A stretch of 27,578 bases of DNA from Flavobacteriaceae bacterium UBA3078 (lineage in GTDB: Bacteria; Bacteroidota; Bacteroidia; Flavobacteriales; Flavobacteriaceae), in NCBI GenBank assembly GCA_002366675.1, contig DFBO01000007.1, forward strand, positions 3,069-30,646. The letters run 5' to 3'. The notes beneath the pieces were generated by a model. The model made no database searches. It had not been told where the DNA came from and saw nothing but the letters and a program-made list of their open reading frames with translations. Of the stretch, positions 1-5,776 are shown one piece after another; the first letter of the stretch is position 1, and each line of letters starts with the position of its first letter. A program made the translations under genes and the position numbers.

Positions 1-363
1 AAAAGACTCCAAAAAGTTATCGATTTCTATAACGAAAGCGCCTCTTCTTTTGCTGAAAAAATTGGCGTGCAACGTTCAAGTATTTCTCATATACTTTCGG
101 GAAGAAATAAACCAAGTTTAGATTTTGTTTTAAAAGTACTCTCCTCCTTTCCTGAAGTTGAATTGTATTGGCTATTGAATGGGAAAGGTCATTTCCCTTC
201 AGAAGTGAAATCTATAGAAGAATCTTCATTAGAAGCAAAAAATCCAATTAATGTCATTTCTGAAGTATCTGAAATAAAAAAAAGCACCTCTTTAGGCAAA
301 ACCATCGAACGCATAGTAATTTTCTATTCAGATGGTAGTTTTAAAAACTACGAAGACATATAA
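1..363 (+). CDS. XRE-family helix-turn-helix regulator, 5' end outside window
   Basis: The reading frame is open from the first base, so this is the C-terminal 120 residues of a longer protein. The frame reads KRLQKVIDFYNESASSFAEK and then IGVQRSSISHILSGRNKPSL, a classic lambda-repressor/Cro-type HTH: recognition helix around QRSSISHIL, followed by the GRNKPS turn. A GTG at 67 could be called a start, but it lies inside the HTH and would remove its first helices. After the domain comes a Ser/Glu-rich linker and a short conserved-looking tail, IERIVIFYSDGSFKNYED, which I recall from other flavobacterial XRE proteins but cannot assign a role. The likely job is a cytoplasmic DNA-binding transcription regulator. 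Its target is unknown. A symmetrical terminator follows eight bases after the stop. Confidence 0.85.
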   Translation, partial: KRLQKVIDFYNESASSFAEKIGVQRSSISHILSGRNKPSLDFVLKVLSSFPEVELYWLLNGKGHFPSEVKSIEESSLEAKNPINVISEVSEIKKSTSLGKTIERIVIFYSDGSFKNYEDI

Positions 364-370
364 AAACAAA

Positions 371-393
371 AAACTTGAATAAAATTCAAGTTT
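371..393. terminator. Bidirectional intrinsic terminator
   Basis: AAACTTGAAT (371-380) and ATTCAAGTTT (384-393) form a perfect 10-bp stem around a 3-base AAA loop. The flanks are A-rich on the left and T/A-rich on the right. It sits between the converging XRE regulator and the six-gene leftward operon, so it can serve both transcripts. Confidence 0.75.
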
Positions 394-420
394 CGTATAT
401 ATGTGATATTTAAGAAAATA

Positions 421-906
421 TTATTTTAAAAATCTATTATGCCAGCTTTCACTAGCAGGAACTTCCCAATTTTCAACAAATTCAGCTTTAGTAGCAACTA
501 AATTATTAAAAACAATCGTGTTCTTGGACACTGCTCTATCTTTAGCCATTTTTCTAAAATCGGTTAATGTTTTATAAGCAATAAACTCTCCTTGTTTATA
601 AGAGACGTTCATTTTATCTAACAAATCTACATTGTATTCATTCTCTAAATGCTGAATAAAATGAACAGAGGCATCAATAGAACAACCTGTGGCCTTATTT
701 GACTGCTGATTTAGACCAATAACAATAAATCGCTTATAAATTATATTATAACCAGCCTGTAATTCACTTCCATGAGCCGTCCAGTTTTCAAGAAACATCT
801 CTAATTTAGAATTAAGCTCTTCTATTTCTATATCTGTAAAAGATCTATTGGCCTGGTAAATCCAAACTCTAGATTCTTCGGGTAACGCATTAAAATCTAA
901 AATCAT
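421..906 (-). CDS. Conserved flavobacterial protein of unknown function (often named 'ABC transporter ATPase')
   Basis: The protein has 161 residues and is soluble, with no signal peptide or membrane segment. I recognise the family (start MILDFNALPEESRVWIYQAN, a TGCSIDASVHF stretch around Cys75, end WEVPASESWHNRFL). As I recall, homologues in flavobacterial genomes carry the name 'ABC transporter ATPase'. The sequence does not support that name: there is no Walker A (GxxxxGKS/T), no LSGGQ signature and no Walker B, and the length is far below a nucleotide-binding domain. It is the last gene of the leftward operon, three bases after the CCG-domain protein, so translation is probably coupled. 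Function unknown. The invariant-looking Cys75-Ser-Ile-Asp could be catalytic or metal-binding, but this is inference. Confidence 0.8.
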   Translation of the reverse strand: MILDFNALPEESRVWIYQANRSFTDIEIEELNSKLEMFLENWTAHGSELQAGYNIIYKRFIVIGLNQQSNKATGCSIDASVHFIQHLENEYNVDLLDKMNVSYKQGEFIAYKTLTDFRKMAKDRAVSKNTIVFNNLVATKAEFVENWEVPASESWHNRFLK

Positions 907-909
907 AGA

Positions 910-1701
910 CTATTCTTGAGAGTTAGCAATCAATTCAGCAATATCCAAAACCTGAATGCTTGCTTCTTTTTCTTTAGCTTTTACACCATCAGTCATCATG
1001 GTATTACAATAAGGACAACCTGTTGCAATAATATTTGGTTGCGTTTCTAAAGCATCTTCAGTTCTAAGAACGTTAATGTCTTTATCACCTTTTTCTGGCT
1101 CTTTAAACATTTGCGCTCCTCCAGCTCCACAACATAAAGCTGTGTTTTTACTTCGTTTCATTTCTACTAACTCCACACCTAAAGATTTTAATAAATCTCT
1201 TGGCGCTTCGTAAACACCATTAGCACGACCTAAATAACATGGGTCATGAAACGTGATGCGTTTTCCACTTAATTTACTTGCTCCACCAATTTTTATACGT
1301 CCATCTTTCATAAGCTCATTAATAAACTCTGTATGATGCTGTACTTGATAATTCCCTCCAAGTTCTGGATATTCGTTTTTAAGCGTATTGTATGAATGTG
1401 GACAGGCTGTCACTACTCTTTTTACTTGATATGCATTTAAAACTTCAATATTTGTAACTGCCTGCATTTGAAACAAAAATTCGTTTCCTGCTCGTTTTGC
1501 TACGTCTCCTGTGCAACTTTCTTCAGTTCCTAAAACAGCAAAATCGACATTTGCTATATTTAAAATCTTAACAAAAGCCCTTGTTATTTTTTTTGCTCTA
1601 TCGTCATAACTTCCAGCTGAACCAACCCAAAATAACACTTCTGGTTGCCTTCCTTCTGCCATACATTGCGCCATAGTTGGCACTTTTAATTGTTCGCTCA
1701 T
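910..1701 (-). CDS. CCG-domain (heterodisulfide-reductase-like) Fe-S protein, probable ETF:menaquinone oxidoreductase subunit
   Basis: The 263 residues carry two tandem CCG (DUF224) domains as in HdrB, GlpC and LutA. The C-terminal half has the full ligand pattern: Cys155, Cys190-Cys191 and Cys229-x-x-Cys232 (DPCYLGR, ALCCGAGGAQMF, GCPYC), expected to hold an Fe-S cluster. The N-terminal half is incomplete: Ser28 stands where a Cys is expected (WVGSAGSYDDR), the CC pair is Cys63-Thr64, and CPHC has become CPHS (Cys100, Ser103). The sequence resembles the CCG part of EtfD/EMO proteins, which carry electrons from electron transfer flavoprotein to menaquinone. Those usually have the membrane, ferredoxin and CCG modules on one chain; here the first two are on the gene at 2234-3547. 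A 148-residue HAD gene lies between them. The pairing with that membrane protein is inferred from family and operon. Confidence 0.8.
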   Translation of the reverse strand: MSEQLKVPTMAQCMAEGRQPEVLFWVGSAGSYDDRAKKITRAFVKILNIANVDFAVLGTEESCTGDVAKRAGNEFLFQMQAVTNIEVLNAYQVKRVVTACPHSYNTLKNEYPELGGNYQVQHHTEFINELMKDGRIKIGGASKLSGKRITFHDPCYLGRANGVYEAPRDLLKSLGVELVEMKRSKNTALCCGAGGAQMFKEPEKGDKDINVLRTEDALETQPNIIATGCPYCNTMMTDGVKAKEKEASIQVLDIAELIANSQE

Positions 1702-1743
1702 AATTGAGTTATATTAAATTATTCTACACATGTAGCTTAAAAC

Positions 1744-2190
1744 TTACTCATGCTGTCCATCATCAAACACTTGGATGGTTACTTTTTTATCTACTAAATC
1801 TGTAAACTTTCCTTTATATCTGGTTGCTTTAACTAGATGGTTATCTATCCAATGGTAATTACCTCCTCTTGGCTTGCCCATTAATAAGCTATGAAACTTA
1901 AATCCATGTTCATTTAACCAATTAGTAGTTACTTCTCGATGATCTTCTGTTCTTGATGTGAAAAAACAAATTAAATGTCCTTTGTCATACCACTTATTAC
2001 ATGTAACTAATGCATCTGGATAAGGCTCACAAGTAGCCATTCTTTCTGGCTCTTCATTTGGAACATCCTCTGTAATAGTACCATCAATGTCTATTAGGTA
2101 GTTTTTTACTCCTTTAGGTAAAATTGGGCTTACTTTTTCTCCTGCTTCTACCTTTTCGTGTAATAATTTGTCTGCGTCTTCTCTTTTCAT
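1744..2190 (-). CDS. Small HAD-superfamily phosphatase
   Basis: The protein has 148 residues. HAD motif I is YLIDIDGTITED (Asp34 nucleophile, Asp36 acid/base), motif II is the Ser/Thr of CFFTSRTEDH, and the Lys of LMGKPRGGNYHW is a good motif III candidate, followed by IDNH. Only a small cap is present, placing it near compact HADs. Related flavobacterial proteins are, as I recall, labelled 'phosphoheptose isomerase', but no SIS fold (the isomerase fold) is visible, so that label looks wrong. The substrate is unknown. It lies in the leftward operon between the two halves of the putative EtfD-like oxidoreductase, with about 43 bases on each side, which suggests co-expression rather than a direct functional link. 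Confidence 0.75.
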   Translation of the reverse strand: MKREDADKLLHEKVEAGEKVSPILPKGVKNYLIDIDGTITEDVPNEEPERMATCEPYPDALVTCNKWYDKGHLICFFTSRTEDHREVTTNWLNEHGFKFHSLLMGKPRGGNYHWIDNHLVKATRYKGKFTDLVDKKVTIQVFDDGQHE

Positions 2191-2233
2191 AACTATGTCT
2201 GTTAAAACAGAAATATATTTTTAATTTGCTTAA

Positions 2234-3547
2234 TTACTCGTCCTTCCAATTTAATCTATCCATTTGATTATATGGCCAAGGCGCTCCATTATTCTCTATA
2301 TTAGTCATCATATTATTTAACTCTACTGGAGCAGCACTTTGTTCCATAACTAAATAACGACGCATTTCAATAATTATAGATAAAGGGTCAATACTAACTG
2401 GACATGCTTCTACACATGCATTACAAGTAGTACAAGCCCAAAGTTCTTCAGGAGCTATATAATCGCCTAATAACTGTTTGCCATCATCTTTAAACTCGCC
2501 ATTATTTGCATCTATATTTTTTCCAACTTCTTCCAATCTGTCTCTGGTGTCCATCATAATTTTACGTGGAGATAGTTTTTTACCAGTTAGATTAGCTGGA
2601 CATTCGCTGGTACAACGCCCACATTCTGTACATGTGTATGCATTCAATAACTGAACCCAACTTAAATCTTGCACATCGCTTGCGCCAAATTTTGCAGGCA
2701 TGACGTTCTCAACACCTTCTGCTGGTGCAGCAAATGGATCGACATTTGGATCCATCATCATCTTTACTTCATTAGTCACAGCTTCAAGATTGTTTAATTG
2801 ACCTTTAGGATTTATTTTTCCATAATACGTATTTGGAAAAGCTAAGAGTATGTGCAAATGCTTTGAGAAATATAAATAGTTTAAGAATACCAAGATTCCT
2901 AAAATATGTATCCACCAAGCTGCTCGTTCAATTATATGAATAGAAGATTCTGATAATCCACTAAACCAAGGAGCTATATACTGACTAATAATATTCCCAG
3001 AATCCATTGATTGAAAATGCAAATCTGTAGCATTCATAACTAAGAAAAGTGTCATTAACACCATCTCAAAATAGAGAATGTAATTCGCATCGTTTTTAGG
3101 CCAAGCTGTCATTTCACTTTTCCAAAAACGTTGAATTTTTATTATGTTTCTACGAATCCAAAAAACGATAACAGAAATAAACACTAGAAAAGCTAAAATT
3201 TCAAAACATCCAATTAAAAACCCATAAATAGCATCAGGTAAAACGGTTGAAAATATTCGATGAGTACCAAATAAGCCATCAATAATAATCTCTAATACTT
3301 CAATATTAATAATTACAAAACCTACGTAGACCACAACATGCAAAAATCCAGAAACTGGTCTTTTAACCATTTTACTTTGCCCTAACGCAATTCTAGCCAT
3401 GTTTTTCCAACGTAGCGATTTATTATCGCTAACATCTACATCTTGACCTAGTTTTATATTTCTAATGAGTTTTTTTACATTTTTGGCAAAGTAACCAAGC
3501 CCTGCAATAAGTGCTAATGCAAATAGTATATTTGGAATATAATTCAT
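2234..3547 (-). CDS. Membrane-bound heme/4Fe-4S oxidoreductase subunit (NarI-like plus dicluster ferredoxin), EtfD-like
   Basis: The protein has 437 residues. The N-terminal half has about five membrane segments (roughly 4-21, 66-87, 108-131, 153-172, 209-228) with histidines such as His70, His204, His214 and His230 that could bind heme b, as in NarI/HdrE-type quinone-interacting subunits. The C-terminal half has two 4Fe-4S motifs: CTECGRCTSECP (Cys306, 309, 312, 316) and CTTCNACVEACP (Cys372, 375, 378, 382). With the CCG-domain protein at 910-1701 this recreates the module order of EtfD/EMO, a membrane electron transfer flavoprotein:menaquinone oxidoreductase. Homologous Hdr-like proteins also use other donors, so the donor is inferred. 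It follows the MCE gene by 14 bases and is cotranscribed with it. Confidence 0.82.
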   Translation of the reverse strand: MNYIPNILFALALIAGLGYFAKNVKKLIRNIKLGQDVDVSDNKSLRWKNMARIALGQSKMVKRPVSGFLHVVVYVGFVIINIEVLEIIIDGLFGTHRIFSTVLPDAIYGFLIGCFEILAFLVFISVIVFWIRRNIIKIQRFWKSEMTAWPKNDANYILYFEMVLMTLFLVMNATDLHFQSMDSGNIISQYIAPWFSGLSESSIHIIERAAWWIHILGILVFLNYLYFSKHLHILLAFPNTYYGKINPKGQLNNLEAVTNEVKMMMDPNVDPFAAPAEGVENVMPAKFGASDVQDLSWVQLLNAYTCTECGRCTSECPANLTGKKLSPRKIMMDTRDRLEEVGKNIDANNGEFKDDGKQLLGDYIAPEELWACTTCNACVEACPVSIDPLSIIIEMRRYLVMEQSAAPVELNNMMTNIENNGAPWPYNQMDRLNWKDE

Positions 3548-3561
3548 GTTAGTTAGTGATT

Positions 3562-4491
3562 TTAGTTTTCAGAATCTCCATAAGGGATCTCTTTTTTAGA
3601 AAGGATTCTAAAATAACGCTTTGGATGTAATTTTACATCTTCTAAAAGTTCTTCAAGCTCCTTCGAAGCTCCTTCTAAATTATTATACAACTCTTCGTCT
3701 TTAAGCAGTTTACCTAATGAGCCTTCACCATTATCAAGTTCAGCTAATAATGAATTAACATTAGACAATGTTTCGTCTAGATTACTTATTGTTTTAGAGA
3801 TTTCTACGTCTTTTAAATCATCAGATAATGCTGCCAAATTTTTACTTACAGTATTAAAATTATTAATCACTGATGTTAAACTATCTTGATTTTTAGCTAT
3901 TAAAGAATTAAAAGAATATGATAAATTTTTAAACGAAGCCAAGGTTTGATTTAGTTCTTTTAAAGCATGCTTTAAACCATCTTCAGTATCGCTTTCAACC
4001 AGAGCGTTTAAGTTTAAAAATAAAGAATCAGCAGATTTTAAAGTACTATCTAAACCAGTACTTAACCCTGAAAAATTACTAGTTAAACTAGTAATAAGAC
4101 CTTCCTCAACTTCAGATTGTAGATAATCACCATATTCAGCAAATTGATTATCTTCTGCAGGAATAATTGCTATTCCATTACCTTCCATAATGCCTAATTC
4201 ATAGAGTCTAACTCTACTGTTTTTTGAGAATTTCATATCATCATTAACAGTAAAAGAAACTCTAGTTTTTCCAGATTCTATTATGTATAAAATGTCTTTA
4301 ATTTTACCTATATTATTTCCTTTAATGGTTACAGGAGATGCTGTAGTTAATGCATTGTATTCAAATTCAGTATAAAAAGTTTTTGAAGAATCTAATAGGT
4401 TTCTACCTTTTAAATAATTAATTCCAAAAATTAAAAATACTATTCCTAGTATAACTAATATAGCTGTTTTAACTTCTCTAGATAGTTTCAA
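3562..4491 (-). CDS. MCE/MlaD-family lipid-transport protein
   Basis: The protein has 309 residues. It has a single N-terminal membrane anchor (about residues 9-25, ILVILGIVFLIFGINYL) after a short KLSREVK cytoplasmic start. One MCE domain follows (about 37-115; TASPVTIKGNNIGKIKDI is the typical core). The remainder is long, helical and low in complexity, with heptad-like Leu/Asn repeats, as in MlaD-type proteins that form hexameric rings with a helical tube. The expected role is shuttling phospholipids between inner and outer membrane from the periplasm. No MlaE permease or MlaF ATPase gene lies in the window, so its ABC partner must be elsewhere. It is 54 bases downstream of a cell-wall amidase and opposite lptD, an envelope-biogenesis setting. 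Confidence 0.88.
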   Translation of the reverse strand: MKLSREVKTAILVILGIVFLIFGINYLKGRNLLDSSKTFYTEFEYNALTTASPVTIKGNNIGKIKDILYIIESGKTRVSFTVNDDMKFSKNSRVRLYELGIMEGNGIAIIPAEDNQFAEYGDYLQSEVEEGLITSLTSNFSGLSTGLDSTLKSADSLFLNLNALVESDTEDGLKHALKELNQTLASFKNLSYSFNSLIAKNQDSLTSVINNFNTVSKNLAALSDDLKDVEISKTISNLDETLSNVNSLLAELDNGEGSLGKLLKDEELYNNLEGASKELEELLEDVKLHPKRYFRILSKKEIPYGDSEN

Positions 4492-4545
4492 ATTAATGTT
4501 ATTTAGTTACAAACAAAATTAGAAATAAATTTATAAAGAATGGCT

Positions 4546-5664
4546 TTAATTTGCAGTTGATTTTAAGGCTTCACTTAGTGGAATGATTTTGCCTTCTTTA
4601 AATGCTACAATAAAACTAGACTCATAACCTCTTGATTTAGCATAAGCCTGAAAGTTTTTTATTTTAGTAAAGTTTGATGTATAACCATAATAATATTTAT
4701 ACAAACCCTTTATTTTTTCTCTTGAAACATCTTCTAATCCTTTAAAATTATAAGACTTTAACTCAATTTCTTTAGAACTAGCAGCTATTTGTACTTTAAA
4801 AACAATGTTGGCATAAATCTTATCTGGCTCAAGATCCTCAACTTCCTTGATCTCAGTTTCCTGGTAAACAAAATCTCCAATATTTTGATCTAATATTGCT
4901 TTGTAACCAAGTATAGCATCACTAATGGACTTAGAAATATTTTGTTGACCATTTTTAGAATTTAAATAAGCTCCTTCATGCTTATTAGTAATAAATCCTG
5001 TTTCGATAAGCACACTTGGCATATACGTATTATGCAATACCCAAAGACTAATTTGTTTAACCCCTCTACTTTTTCTTTTCAATTTTGTATGAAAATTTTT
5101 CTCAACTAAATCTGCTAGCATGATACTTTGGTCGACGTATTCTTCTTGCATTAATGTTAAACCAATTAACGACTCGGGAGCATTTGGATCGAAACCCTCA
5201 TAATTTTTTTCATAATTTTCTTCTAAAAAAATCACTTCATTTTCTGCCTTTGCTACATCAAAATTTCGTCCCGTATTTCCTACGCCTAATACATACGTTT
5301 CAGTTCCATAAGCCTGAGTATGATGAGCATTACAATGAACAGAGACAAATAAATCTGCATCTGCATCATTAGCAATTTTTGCTCTACCTCGTAAGGTCAC
5401 GAAAACATCAGTTTTTCGAGTATAAATAACCTTAATATCTTTATTTGACTCTAATCGTTTACCGATTTCTAATACTATTTTTAACGCAATGCCTTTTTCT
5501 GTATATCCATTTTTAGTAGGTCTTCCTGGATCATGTCCTCCATGACCTGCATCTAAAACAACAACAAACTTATTTGAAGTATCTTGAGCATATAGAACTG
5601 ATTGGTCTGTAATTGAAAAAACAAACAGCACTAAAAAGAAAAGCAATATTGAATTCGTTTTCAT
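4546..5664 (-). CDS. N-acetylmuramoyl-L-alanine amidase (Amidase_3) with SPOR-like C-terminus
   Basis: The protein has 372 residues and a signal peptide (MKTNSILLFFLVLFVFSI, likely cut after VLYAQ near residue 27). The zinc amidase domain runs from about 33 to 255: VVVLDAGHGGHDPG with His41, Glu56 in YTEKG, His110 in VSVHCNAHH, and catalytic Glu221 in LIETGFITN. It cleaves the amide bond between N-acetylmuramic acid and the stem peptide in the periplasm, a cell-separation and remodelling function of the AmiA/B/C group. The C-terminal part (about 285-372; FKVQIAASSKEIEL, YYYGYTSNFTKIKNF, SSFIVAF) looks like a SPOR domain, which would bind denuded glycan at the division site. It is the first gene of the six-gene leftward operon, with a 109-base divergent gap to lptD. 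I see no clean -7 box for it there. Confidence 0.9.
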   Translation of the reverse strand: MKTNSILLFFLVLFVFSITDQSVLYAQDTSNKFVVVLDAGHGGHDPGRPTKNGYTEKGIALKIVLEIGKRLESNKDIKVIYTRKTDVFVTLRGRAKIANDADADLFVSVHCNAHHTQAYGTETYVLGVGNTGRNFDVAKAENEVIFLEENYEKNYEGFDPNAPESLIGLTLMQEEYVDQSIMLADLVEKNFHTKLKRKSRGVKQISLWVLHNTYMPSVLIETGFITNKHEGAYLNSKNGQQNISKSISDAILGYKAILDQNIGDFVYQETEIKEVEDLEPDKIYANIVFKVQIAASSKEIELKSYNFKGLEDVSREKIKGLYKYYYGYTSNFTKIKNFQAYAKSRGYESSFIVAFKEGKIIPLSEALKSTAN

Positions 5665-5768
5665 ATTTATAATAACAATGTTTTAGTAGGTTTATTACTT
5701 AATTTCACTGTATTTGAGTTTAATTTTCGAATTTTCTTGAATATTAAATTAATCACAAAAAATATACG

Positions 5769-5776
5769 TAATTTTG
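5769..5776 (+). promoter_or_regulatory. Candidate -7 box TAATTTTG before lptD
   Basis: This is an exact match to the Bacteroidota -7 consensus TAnnTTTG. It overlaps the first possible TTG start of lptD at 5774. No TTG lies at the usual 17-23 bases upstream (the nearest is at 5737-5739), so support is from the -7 box only. Confidence 0.4.

Noticed and set aside
67..363. GTG at 67 as the start of the first gene
   Set aside because: The frame is open to base 1 and encodes the first HTH helices upstream of 67; the real start lies outside the window.
5154..5372. 72-codon rightward frame inside the amidase gene
   Set aside because: A shadow of a well-supported gene on the other strand, with His/Asn/Leu-rich composition typical of antisense frames.
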